NCBI GenBank assembly: GCA_963728535.1
Contig: CAVSKK010000001.1
Coordinates: forward strand, 1,860,001-1,924,000
Length of the DNA stretch: 64,000 nt
Origin: VAXT01 sp963728535
Lineage (GTDB): Bacteria > Actinomycetota > Thermoleophilia > Gaiellales > Gaiellaceae
Direction of reading: 5' to 3'
Each line of letters begins with the position of its first letter. Position 1 is the first letter of the stretch. Made by a program: the position numbers and the translations under genes. Of the stretch, positions 1 to 6,721 are shown piece by piece. The notes under the pieces were generated by a model. It was not told the origin of the DNA and did no database searches. It saw only the letters and a list, made by a program, of their open reading frames with translations.

Positions 1-74
1 AACGCGACGACGAGCGACGAGAGCAGTAGGCCCTGGAAGAGCAAGCCGCGGATGTCCCGACGCCGCCGTTTCAC
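1..74 (-). CDS. pstA: PstA phosphate ABC permease, N-terminal fragment
   Basis: Only the first 24 codons are inside the window; the gene runs off the left edge. A GTG start at 74 overlaps the pstC stop by 4 bp (GTGA), the usual translational coupling of the two Pst permeases. The visible residues are a basic cytoplasmic N-terminus (VKRRRRDIRG) followed by a hydrophobic run. The PstA name depends on this position after pstC rather than on any diagnostic motif, since so little is visible. Confidence 0.7.
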   Translation of the reverse strand, partial: MKRRRRDIRGLLFQGLLLSSLVVA

Positions 75-991
75 TCGTAGACCTCCCGGAAGCGGCGCAC
101 GAGTCGGATCGCGAAGAGATTCATGACGAGCGTCATCACGAACAGCATGAGGCCGACCGCGAAGATCGTCTTGTACTCGACCGAGCCGGTCGGGATGTCA
201 CCGGCTCCCGTCGCGCCGATGAACGCGGTCATCGTCTCCATCCCCTGGCGGGCGTCAAAAACCAGGTTCGGCCGCTGCCCGCAGGCGATGAGGACGATCA
301 TCGTCTCGCCGACTGCGCGCGAGATCGCAAGCACGAAGGAGGCGGTGATGCCGGAGACCGCCGCCGGGACCACGATCCGCGTCGAAACCTGAAGCCTGCT
401 CGAGCCGAGCGCGTAGGCACCGTCGCGAAGCTCGCGCGGCACAGCGACCATCGCGTCTTCGGAGAGCGAGGCGACGGTCGGGATCAGCATCACGCCCATC
501 ACAAGCCCGGCGCTCAGCGCGTTGAAGATCTCGACCTCGAGTCCGAGGTCGCGCAGGAGCGGGGTGACGAAGGTGAGAGCGAAGAAGCCGAAGACGACCG
601 TAGGGATTCCCGCGAGCACTTCCAGCGCCGGCTTGAGAATGCTTCGGGCGCGCGGGCGCGCGTACTCGCTGAGGTAGATCGCGGAGCCGAGCCCAAGAGG
701 GAGCGCGACCAGGGCGGCCACGATCATGACGACCAACGTGGCGCTGACGAGCGGTAGGACGCCGAAGTGCGCCGGCTCGAAGAGCGGCGACCAGTCCTTG
801 CCCGTCAGGAAGTCGACAACGCTGACCTCGCGGAAGAAATCGAGCGCGGGAAGGAGCAGCGCGACGACGATGCCGACCGTGGTCGCGACAGAAACGAAGG
901 CACACAGAGCGAGCAGGCCCTTGATGACGTCCTCGCCGTAACGCCGCCGGCTCGCGCGCAGCGCGGGTGCACTCAGCTCGGCCGAGCTCAC
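71..991 (-). CDS. pstC: Phosphate ABC transporter permease PstC
   Basis: Inner-membrane permease subunit that, with PstA, forms the channel of the high-affinity phosphate importer PstSCAB. The 306-residue product has about six membrane segments and the BPD-transport core, with the EAA-like loop at EDAMVAVPRELRDGAYALG and GETMIV near the C-terminus, both typical of PstC. I chose GTG 991 because GGAAGGGG lies 8 nt upstream; a longer frame to 1057 adds 22 residues unlike the family. It follows two pstS genes and is coupled to pstA. A hairpin in the 166-bp gap to pstS suggests that permease levels are set below binding-protein levels. Confidence 0.93.
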   Translation of the reverse strand: MSSAELSAPALRASRRRYGEDVIKGLLALCAFVSVATTVGIVVALLLPALDFFREVSVVDFLTGKDWSPLFEPAHFGVLPLVSATLVVMIVAALVALPLGLGSAIYLSEYARPRARSILKPALEVLAGIPTVVFGFFALTFVTPLLRDLGLEVEIFNALSAGLVMGVMLIPTVASLSEDAMVAVPRELRDGAYALGSSRLQVSTRIVVPAAVSGITASFVLAISRAVGETMIVLIACGQRPNLVFDARQGMETMTAFIGATGAGDIPTGSVEYKTIFAVGLMLFVMTLVMNLFAIRLVRRFREVYE

Positions 992-1066
992 TCTTAGTGC
1001 CCCTTCCGGTGATGCCGCCGAGTCTCTGGGTCGCGAGCACCAAGCCAGAGGCCGCACTCGACCGCG

Positions 1067-1087
1067 GCCAAGGCTCGCAGCCTTGGC
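1067..1087. terminator. Hairpin between pstS and pstC
   Basis: GCCAAGGCT and AGCCTTGGC form a perfect 9-bp stem with a 3-nt CGC loop. No T-run follows on the minus strand, so complete termination is doubtful. A partial attenuator or an RNA-stabilising hairpin that keeps pstS mRNA in excess of pstC is more likely. The rest of 992-1157 shows nothing I can name. Confidence 0.5.
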
Positions 1088-1157
1088 AAGGGCGAGGGTG
1101 GACTCTGGCGCCGCGTGATCGCGGGCCAGAGGCCGGCATGTATTGCCGGACGGGGCA

Positions 1158-2093
1158 CTAATTCAGGACGTCGCGGGCTTTCTCAAGCTGGTCGCTCGTG
1201 AGGGGGACGAACAGGGCGCTGCCGGCGATCTCGGTCTCGTTGTCGAGCATGAACTCGAGGAACGCCTTCACCTCAGGCCGCTCGAGCGCGTCCGTCTTCA
1301 CGTAGACGAAGAGGGGACGTGAGAGTGGTTGATAGTCGCCGTTCTGAACGGTTTCACTGCTCGGCGCCACACAACCGTCGCCGCCGTCCACTTCCAACAC
1401 CTTCAGCTTCGCCTTGTTCTGCTCCGCGTACGAAAGCCCGAAGTAGCCGAGGCCGCCCTTGTCTCCGGAAACCGCCTGGACGGTGACATTGTCGTTCTCG
1501 CTCGCGTTGTAGTCGGAACGGCTCGCTCCCTCCTCGCCGTTGATCGCAGCGGTGAAGAAGTCGAACGTGCCCGAGTCCGTTCCTGGACCGGACAGCGTGA
1601 GCTTCTCGTCGGGGAAGCTCGGATCGACGTCGCGCCACGAGCTCACCTTCGAGCCCGTCATCCAGATCTTGCTCAGCTGCTCGACAGTCAGGCACGTCGC
1701 CCAGTCGTTCTCGGTGTTCACGACGTTGGCGATGCCGTCGTTCGCCACCTGGAGCTCGACGAAGTCGACACCCTCCTGCTCGCAAGCGGCACGCTCGTCG
1801 TCCTCGATCTGCCGCGACGCATTGGAGAGATCCGTCTCGCCGAGGCAAAAGCGCTCGAAGCCCCCGCCGGTGCCCGAGATGCCGACGGTCACGTCCACGC
1901 CCGACTGCTCTCCTCTGAACTGCTCGGCGGCGGCGGTCACGTACGGGCCGACCGTGCTCGAGCCGTCGGCGGTGACCCGTCCGGAGAGGTCGCCGGCCGA
2001 ACCACCGTTGGCGTTGTCGCTATCGCGCCCGCAACCCGCGAGCATGAGCGCCGCAAGCAGGCCGATGACCAGATAAAGGACGCGGGGCGGCAC
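1158..2093 (-). CDS. pstS: Phosphate-binding lipoprotein PstS (copy 1)
   Basis: Extracytoplasmic phosphate-binding protein feeding PstCA. The signal peptide ends in a lipobox (LAGC), so it is membrane-anchored. The binding fold carries the phosphate-loop motifs ADGSSTVGP, GISGTGGGFERFC and GPGTDSGTFDFF. I prefer the GTG at 2093 over the ATG at 2132. The ATG directly abuts a PHO box and adds a 13-residue stretch containing acidic residues before the signal peptide, whereas GTG gives a normal signal peptide. Copy 2 lies immediately upstream and is closely similar across the mature domain. Expression is probably induced at low phosphate through that box. Confidence 0.92.
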   Translation of the reverse strand: MPPRVLYLVIGLLAALMLAGCGRDSDNANGGSAGDLSGRVTADGSSTVGPYVTAAAEQFRGEQSGVDVTVGISGTGGGFERFCLGETDLSNASRQIEDDERAACEQEGVDFVELQVANDGIANVVNTENDWATCLTVEQLSKIWMTGSKVSSWRDVDPSFPDEKLTLSGPGTDSGTFDFFTAAINGEEGASRSDYNASENDNVTVQAVSGDKGGLGYFGLSYAEQNKAKLKVLEVDGGDGCVAPSSETVQNGDYQPLSRPLFVYVKTDALERPEVKAFLEFMLDNETEIAGSALFVPLTSDQLEKARDVLN

Positions 2094-2121
2094 GAGCAAA
2101 TCTTCGCCTGTGCCGCCCCGC
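2082..2121. repeat. 12-bp perfect inverted repeat at the pstS start
   Basis: GCGGGGCGGCAC and GTGCCGCCCCGC face each other across a 16-nt spacer. The repeat lies between the PHO box and the preferred pstS start, and the GTG start codon is inside one arm. It could be a regulator operator or an mRNA hairpin that masks the start codon. The sequence alone does not separate these. Confidence 0.55.
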
Positions 2122-2132
2122 AGATGGGTCAT

Positions 2133-2165
2133 TGTCTTGTGAACGTCTGGTGACGTTCTGGTGAC
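2133..2165 (-). promoter_or_regulatory. PHO box upstream of pstS copy 1
   Basis: On the minus strand three consecutive 11-nt units read GTCACCAGAAC, GTCACCAGACG and TTCACAAGACA. This is the tandem 11-nt layout of actinobacterial PhoP sites. It starts at the last base of the upstream pstS stop codon, so copy 1 probably has its own promoter inside the operon. Confidence 0.75.
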
Positions 2166-3094
2166 TAGCGCCTCCTGCCGCGGAACTTGTCCCGGGCAAG
2201 CTCGAGCTGTGCGTCAGTCAGGGACACGAAGCGAGACCGCTTCGCGATCGCCCGCTCGTTCTTGAGGATGTAGCCGATGAAAGCGCGAACCTCGGGACGC
2301 TTGAACGAGGTCTTCTTGACGTAGATGAAGAGCGGCCGAGAAAGCGGCTTGTACCGCCTCGACTGCACGGTCTTGATGTTCGGCGCCACACAGCCGCCGC
2401 CGGCGTTGACCTTGACGAGGTTGAGCTTGCTCTTGTTCTCGACGTAGTAGGAGAGACCGAAGTAGCCGAGCCCGCCCTTCTCGCCGGAGACTCCCTGGAC
2501 GATCACGTTGTCGTTCTCGCTAGGGAAGTAGTCGGACCTGCTGGCCCGCGCCTTGCCGTTGATCTTCTCCGTGAAGAAGTCGAAGGTCCCGGAGTCGGTG
2601 CCCGGCCCGAACAGCTTCAGGTCCTCGTCCGGGAAGCTCGGGCTGATGTCCTTCCAGTTGTCCACGTCCGAGCCCGGCTTCCACATCTCGTGCAGCTGGG
2701 CGACGGTGAGGCAGTGTGCCCACGTGTTCTGCTTGTTGACGACGATTGCGATCCCGTCGTTCGCAACGGTGAACGCGACCCACTTGATCCCCTTGTCCGC
2801 GCACGTCTTGCTCTCCGATTGCTTGATCGGCCGAGACGCGTCCGCAAGGTCGATCTCGCCACGGCAAAAGCGCTCGAAGCCGCCACCGGTGCCTGAGATG
2901 CCAACGGTGACGTTGACCTTCGAGTGCAGCTTGTGAAAGGCCTCGGCTGCCGCAGTCGTGTAGGGACCGACCGTGCTCGAGCCGTCGGCGGTGATTGTTC
3001 CCTTGAGCACTGAGCCACCTGCGCTGCCCGCCGCCGCCGCAAGCGCCGCAAGCACGAACGTTGCCGAAAGTGCGAGTACAAGCCTCTTCGTCAT
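2165..3094 (-). CDS. pstS: Phosphate-binding protein PstS (copy 2, no lipobox)
   Basis: Second PstS-type binding protein with the same motifs (ADGSSTVGP, GISGTGGGFERFC, GPGTDSGTFDFF). Its signal peptide (MTKRLVLALSATFVLAAL, then an Ala/Gly-rich stretch) has no cysteine, so the product should be released or held by other means rather than lipid-anchored. ATG 3094 follows GGGAGG; TTG 3097 is also in frame. The C-terminus is basic (GRRR). It has its own PHO box at 3162-3194 and ends 1 bp from the PHO box of copy 1. Basic substitutions in copy 2 might tune wall association, but that is speculation. Confidence 0.92.
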   Translation of the reverse strand: MTKRLVLALSATFVLAALAAAAGSAGGSVLKGTITADGSSTVGPYTTAAAEAFHKLHSKVNVTVGISGTGGGFERFCRGEIDLADASRPIKQSESKTCADKGIKWVAFTVANDGIAIVVNKQNTWAHCLTVAQLHEMWKPGSDVDNWKDISPSFPDEDLKLFGPGTDSGTFDFFTEKINGKARASRSDYFPSENDNVIVQGVSGEKGGLGYFGLSYYVENKSKLNLVKVNAGGGCVAPNIKTVQSRRYKPLSRPLFIYVKKTSFKRPEVRAFIGYILKNERAIAKRSRFVSLTDAQLELARDKFRGRRR

Positions 3095-3161
3095 CAATCC
3101 TCCCTGTCGGATTCAGTAGTCGGACCGAAGTGTTCGTCGCGCGGGACCACCGATGGGCTGA

Positions 3162-3194
3162 AAGGTGGTGAAGCGCTGGTGTCGGACTGGTGTC
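3162..3194 (-). promoter_or_regulatory. PHO box upstream of pstS copy 2
   Basis: Minus-strand 11-nt units GACACCAGTCC, GACACCAGCGC and TTCACCACCTT are contiguous, and a weaker fourth (TCAGCCCATCG) follows. The box overlaps the stop codon of the upstream histidine-kinase frame and lies 68 bp before the pstS start. Confidence 0.75.
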
Positions 3195-3891
3195 AGCCTG
3201 CCGGGAAGCGGCAGCGAATCTCGAGCCCGCGCTTGGGCCCGCCGGAGGCCTCGACCGAGCCGCCCGCGGAGGTGACGATGTGCTTCACGATCGCGAGGCC
3301 GAGCCCGGTCCCCCGCGAGGCGCGCGCACGGTCGCTGCGGAAAAAGCGCTCGAAGAGACGAGGGAGATCGCCCTCGTCGAGCCCGGCCCCGTCGTCGGCG
3401 GCGATGAGCGTCGTCTTCCTGCGGCGTGCTCGTTACGGCAAGCGTGAGCGTCGTGCCCGGACCGGCGTAGCGAAGCGTGTTCTGGATCATGTTCTCGACG
3501 ACGACCGCGAGCATCCTCGGCCGAAGCGGGAGCTCTGCGTCCCGGTCTCCGGTCACCTCCAGCTTGACGTCCGCCCGGTCGGCGCGGTCGGCGTACTCGG
3601 CGGCCACACGCTCCAGCTCGGGGAGAGCCTTCGCCGGCCCGAAGGCAACCACGGCGCGACCGCTCTCGAGCTCGGCCAGGAAGAGGACGTCGTCGACGAG
3701 AGCTGTCATCTCCTCGATCTCGGCGCGAACCTTTGTGAGGATCTCTCGCCGGATCCTCACCCGGACTCGATCAACGCAAGTGCGCGCGCGAGCGGCGTTC
3801 GCAGCTCGTGCGAGACGACCGCGGTGAATCCCGTGCGCAGCTCCTCGTAGGCTTCGAGGTGGCCCGAGCTGATGTTGGTCTCGTCGTTCAC
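3193..3891 (-). pseudogene. PhoR-like histidine kinase, broken by two frameshifts
   Basis: Three frames read one kinase. From GTG 3891 comes the HisKA H-box (FTAVVSHELRTPL, phosphoacceptor His). A stop at 3757-3759 forces a shift to a frame holding the dimerisation helix and N-box (VVENMIQNTLRYAG). Near 3415 the frame shifts again, to the G1 (AADDGAGL), F (FERFFRSD) and G2 (GTGLGLAIVKH) boxes, ending at 3193. Merged, it is about 230 residues with no membrane or sensor domain, much shorter than usual PhoR. It is divergent from the first response regulator and upstream of pstS. Motifs are intact, so sequence error is as plausible as decay. If real, the Pho system here has lost its kinase or uses another. 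Confidence 0.75.
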
Positions 3892-3929
3892 CACACGTTC
3901 ACCAGATGCTCACCACGAGTGCACCCAAG
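3886..3929 (+). promoter_or_regulatory. Four-unit PHO box between kinase and regulator
   Basis: Contiguous 11-nt units GTTCACCACAC, GTTCACCAGAT, GCTCACCACGA and GTGCACCCAAG. This is the strongest PHO box in the window. It lies 28 bp before the regulator ATG and overlaps the kinase GTG, so PhoP could control both divergent genes, including itself. Confidence 0.85.
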
Positions 3930-3956
3930 CGACTCGCCGCACACGCCATTATTGAC

Positions 3957-4667
3957 ATGACGATGCCCCGAGTCCTCATCCTCGAGGACGACGAGGTGAT
4001 CGGCCAAGGGATGGCCCAGCACCTCGCCGCCGCGGGCTTCGAGCCCCTCCTGGTCTCGACCGGAGAGCTCGGGCTCGCCCGTCTTCGTTACGAGCAGACC
4101 GACGTCTGCGTGCTCGACCTGATGCTGCCCGGCAAGGACGGGTGGAGCGTGATCGAGACCGCGCGCGCGGAGGGGATCGGCACGCCGATCGTCGTCGTCA
4201 GCGCCCGCGGCACGGAGCACGACCGCATCCATGCCCTCGAGCTCGGCGCGGACGACTACCTCGTGAAGCCGTTCTCGATGAAGGAGCTCGTCGCCCGTGT
4301 GCAGGCTGCCGCTCGCCGCGGGGTGCGTCCGCAGGAGGAACAACGCGGCGGGGCGATCGAGATCGAGGAGCTGCGGATCGACCCACGAGAGGTGCAGGCG
4401 TACGTCGACGGCGAAAACGCCGGGCTGACTCCCACCGAGTTCCGCCTCCTCTACACCCTTGCGCTCGATCCCGGGCGCGTCGCGACGCGAGACGAGCTCC
4501 TCCAGAAGATCTGGGGACGGCGCGCAACTCATCGGGACCGGACAGTCGACGTCTTCGTGCGGCGGCTCCGCGACAAGATCGACCGCCGGGCGTCACAACA
4601 CGACTTCATCCACACGCGTTACGGCGTCGGCTACAAGCTCGAGGCCCTTCGCAAAGACGTCGCCTGA
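3957..4667 (+). CDS. PhoP/OmpR-family response regulator (copy 1)
   Basis: Receiver domain at about residues 4-118 with the acidic pair (EDDE), phosphoacceptor Asp (VLDLMLPG), switch Ser (VVVSARG) and Lys (YLVKPFS). A winged-helix DNA-binding domain follows (LTPTEFRLLY, TRDELLQKIWG, RTVDVFVRRLRDKI, RYGVGYKLE). The context identifies it as the phosphate regulator, but sequence alone cannot separate PhoP from other OmpR members. ATG 3957 or ATG 3963 is possible. There is no Shine-Dalgarno, and the PHO box occupies 3886-3929, so a leaderless or near-leaderless mRNA is likely. A second, very similar regulator lies 1.2 kb downstream. Confidence 0.9.
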   Translation: MTMPRVLILEDDEVIGQGMAQHLAAAGFEPLLVSTGELGLARLRYEQTDVCVLDLMLPGKDGWSVIETARAEGIGTPIVVVSARGTEHDRIHALELGADDYLVKPFSMKELVARVQAAARRGVRPQEEQRGGAIEIEELRIDPREVQAYVDGENAGLTPTEFRLLYTLALDPGRVATRDELLQKIWGRRATHRDRTVDVFVRRLRDKIDRRASQHDFIHTRYGVGYKLEALRKDVA

Positions 4668-4771
4668 GCGGTCTCGGTCTTCACCAACTCGGTACCGGGG
4701 TGGTTGGGAGCTTGCAACAAAGTGGTGGACATGCGTCTAATTTGCTCCCGCGCCATACAATCGGAGGTCAG

Positions 4772-5635
4772 ATGCGAATCGTGCTCGTCGCCCATCGTGA
4801 GAGCGAAACGAACCTCCGGCTTGTCGAGGCTGCGCCCCGCGACGTTCCGTTCGAGATGCTCAGCCCCACCCGCGCGGTCGGATCGCTCGAGCCCGGCGAT
4901 GCGGCGCTAGCTCGACTCGACGTCCTCCCGACGATCGACGGCATCGAGCCCGGCCTCTGGGAGATCGGGCGGCTCGAAGCCGAAGGCGTCCGCGTCTTCA
5001 ACGGTCGCCGCGCGCTGCTCACGACCCACGACAAGCTCCAGACCTCGCACGTTCTCAGCGCCGCCGGCCTTCCCCATCCCCGCACGACGCACGTCGGCGC
5101 TCACCGGGCCGACACGGAGCTCGAGCCTCCGGTGGTCATCAAGCCGCGCTTCGGCAGCTGGGGCAAGGACGTGCTGCTCTGCGAGGACCGGTCTCAGGTG
5201 AGGGCGGCCCTCGAGGAGCTCTCGACGAGGCCGTGGTTCCGCCGGCAGGGCGTCCTCGTCCAGGAGCTCGTGCCGCCGCTCGGACACGACCTGCGCATCG
5301 TGGTCGCCGCCGGGCAGATCGTCGGTGCCGTCCGGCGACTCTCACCACCGGGCGAATGGCGCACGAACGTCGCGCTCGGCGCCAGGCGCCTGCCGGCCGA
5401 TCCGCCGCAGGCCGCGAGGGAGCTCGCGCTCGGGGCTGCGGCCGCTGCAGAGACGGATCTCGTCGGGATCGACCTGATGCCGACGGGCGACGGCGGCTGG
5501 GTCGTGATCGAGATGAACGGCGCGGTCGAGTTCACGGACGCGTACTCGCTCGACCGAAACGTGTTCTCCGCCGCAGCCGAGGCGCTCGCCGGCGCGGCCC
5601 TGGCGACCGGCTCCGAGCTGGCCGCCGTCGGTTAG
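4772..5635 (+). CDS. RimK/LysX-like ATP-grasp ligase
   Basis: A 287-residue ATP-grasp enzyme, expected to activate a carboxylate as acyl-phosphate and join it to an amine or thiol; the substrate is unknown. The nucleotide-binding lysine region (VVIKPRFGSWGKDV), the hinge (VLVQELV) and the metal-binding end (IDLMP, VIEMNGAVEF) are visible. GGAGG lies 4 nt before ATG 4772. It sits between the two Pho regulators. A weak PHO-like pair (TTCACC at 4680 and GGTACC at 4691, 11 nt apart) lies 75 bp upstream. A role in modifying a phosphate-starvation product, such as a peptide, teichuronic-type polymer or cofactor F420 tail, is speculative. Confidence 0.8.
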   Translation: MRIVLVAHRESETNLRLVEAAPRDVPFEMLSPTRAVGSLEPGDAALARLDVLPTIDGIEPGLWEIGRLEAEGVRVFNGRRALLTTHDKLQTSHVLSAAGLPHPRTTHVGAHRADTELEPPVVIKPRFGSWGKDVLLCEDRSQVRAALEELSTRPWFRRQGVLVQELVPPLGHDLRIVVAAGQIVGAVRRLSPPGEWRTNVALGARRLPADPPQAARELALGAAAAAETDLVGIDLMPTGDGGWVVIEMNGAVEFTDAYSLDRNVFSAAAEALAGAALATGSELAAVG

Positions 5636-5649
5636 AGCACAAACCTCCC

Positions 5650-5682
5650 CGTAACGACAGGTTCACCACACCGTCGCCCACG
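5650..5682 (+). promoter_or_regulatory. Degenerate PHO box without a coding gene behind it
   Basis: Units CGTAACGACAG, GTTCACCACAC and CGTCGCCCACG keep the 11-nt register, the middle one being canonical. No open reading frame of note starts within 130 bp downstream; instead a terminator-like hairpin follows at 5787. Confidence 0.4.
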
Positions 5683-5689
5683 GGCGGCT

Positions 5690-5812
5690 GCCGAGCGTCG
5701 AGAGTGGAGTTGGATGGAACCTGCGCCCGTAGCGACGAAGGGCGCGTATCGCGGCTGACGCCGAGGCCCCAGCAGCGATTGCCGACGGCTCCGGGAAACC
5801 GGGGCCGTTTGG
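5690..5812 (+). ncRNA. Candidate Pho-controlled small RNA
   Basis: This non-coding stretch lies between a PHO-like box (5650-5682) and a terminator-like hairpin (5787-5806). It contains a possible stem CGCCC/GGGCG and the short stem CGGC-TGAC-GCCG. No start codon with a ribosome site is evident. The call rests on layout only; an unused spacer with a read-through terminator from the ATP-grasp gene is the simpler alternative. Confidence 0.25.
5787..5810 (+). terminator. Hairpin terminator with GAAA tetraloop
   Basis: GGCTCCGG, a GAAA loop and CCGGGGCC form an 8-bp stem with one G-T pair, followed by GTTTGG. It lies 9 bp before the PHO box of the second regulator and would insulate that promoter from upstream transcription. 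Confidence 0.6.
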
Positions 5813-5818
5813 CTTCCG

Positions 5819-5862
5819 GGTCACCACTCGGTTACCGGTCTTTCACCAACCCTCTACCCAGC
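5819..5862 (+). promoter_or_regulatory. Four-unit PHO box upstream of second regulator
   Basis: Units GGTCACCACTC, GGTTACCGGTC, TTTCACCAACC and CTCTACCCAGC are contiguous and in 11-nt register. The box ends 11 bp before the ATG, leaving room only for a very short leader or a start further in, for example the GTG at 5895. Confidence 0.8.
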
Positions 5863-5873
5863 AACGACGCCGG

Positions 5874-6635
5874 ATGCCGAATGATTTGCCGAAGGTGTCG
5901 AACGTGCTGATCGTCGAAGACGACGAGCTCATCGCCAAGGTGATGGCGACGCACCTCACCACGGCCGGTTTCGATCCACTCTGGGTGGCAAACGGCGAAG
6001 CCGGGATCACGCGCTTGCGGTACGAGCGGCCGGACGTGTGCGTCCTCGACCTGATGCTGCCGCTCCTCGACGGCTGGACGTTGATCGAGACAGCACGGGC
6101 GGAAGGGATCGGAACTCCGATCGTCGTGGTCAGCGCACGCGGGAGCGAGCAGGACCGGATCCATGCCCTCGAGATCGGGTGCGACGACTACCTCGTGAAG
6201 CCGTTCTCGATGAAGGAGCTCGTGGCGCGCGTGCGCGTCGCGGCGCGCCGGGGCGTGCGTGCCCAGGAGGTTGCGCGCGGCGAGCCGATCGAGCTCGAGG
6301 AGCTCCGCATCGATCCGCTCAGCGTGCAGGCCTATGTCGACGGCGCGAGCGTCGAGCTGACACCCACCGAGTTCCGCCTCCTGTACGCCCTGGCGCTCGA
6401 CTCGGGCCGCGTGCTGACGCGCGACGAGCTCCTCCAGAAGATCTGGGGCCGGCGGCTCACCCGGCGAGACCGAACCGTTGACGTCTTCGTCCGCAAGCTG
6501 CGCGAGAAGATCGATGCGAGGACGCCCACGCATGCTTTCGTGCACACCAGGTACGGCGTGGGCTACAAGGTCGAGGCGCAACGGAAAGCCGGTCTTTCTC
6601 CACATGCTGGGGAAAATTCCGTGCGGCATTCGTAA
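5874..6635 (+). CDS. PhoP/OmpR-family response regulator (copy 2)
   Basis: Closely related to the regulator at 3957 across both domains. The receiver has EDDE, phosphoacceptor VLDLMLP, VVVSARG and YLVKPFS; the winged helix has LTPTEFRLLYALAL, TRDELLQKIWG, RTVDVFVRKLREKI and RYGVGYK. The C-terminal tail is about 15 residues longer. ATG 5874 is the first start, but GTG 5895 (VSNVLIVEDDE) would fit the family better and leave space after the PHO box. No second kinase gene is seen nearby, so either both regulators share one kinase or one is kinase-independent. The pair looks like a local tandem duplication interrupted by the ATP-grasp gene. Confidence 0.9.
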   Translation: MPNDLPKVSNVLIVEDDELIAKVMATHLTTAGFDPLWVANGEAGITRLRYERPDVCVLDLMLPLLDGWTLIETARAEGIGTPIVVVSARGSEQDRIHALEIGCDDYLVKPFSMKELVARVRVAARRGVRAQEVARGEPIELEELRIDPLSVQAYVDGASVELTPTEFRLLYALALDSGRVLTRDELLQKIWGRRLTRRDRTVDVFVRKLREKIDARTPTHAFVHTRYGVGYKVEAQRKAGLSPHAGENSVRHS

Positions 6636-6663
6636 CCCCCGGCCTCCCGGATCGTTACCACCC
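6631..6663 (+). promoter_or_regulatory. Weak PHO-like box before uppP
   Basis: CGTAACCCCCG and CGTTACCACCC lie 22 nt (two 11-nt units) apart with a poor middle unit. The box overlaps the upstream stop codon and lies about 45 bp above the putative -10 box of uppP (TACGTT at 6709), further than the other PHO boxes from their starts. Confidence 0.35.
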
Positions 6664-6721
6664 GGACATGTTTTTGGGTCAAGCTGACCGCGTAGCGCTC
6701 CGGTTCAGTACGTTGCCGTTC

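Noticed and set aside
4142..4771. Extended frame upstream of the ATP-grasp gene
   Set aside because: It is the shadow of the first response regulator; GGAGG before ATG 4772 and family similarity define the start.
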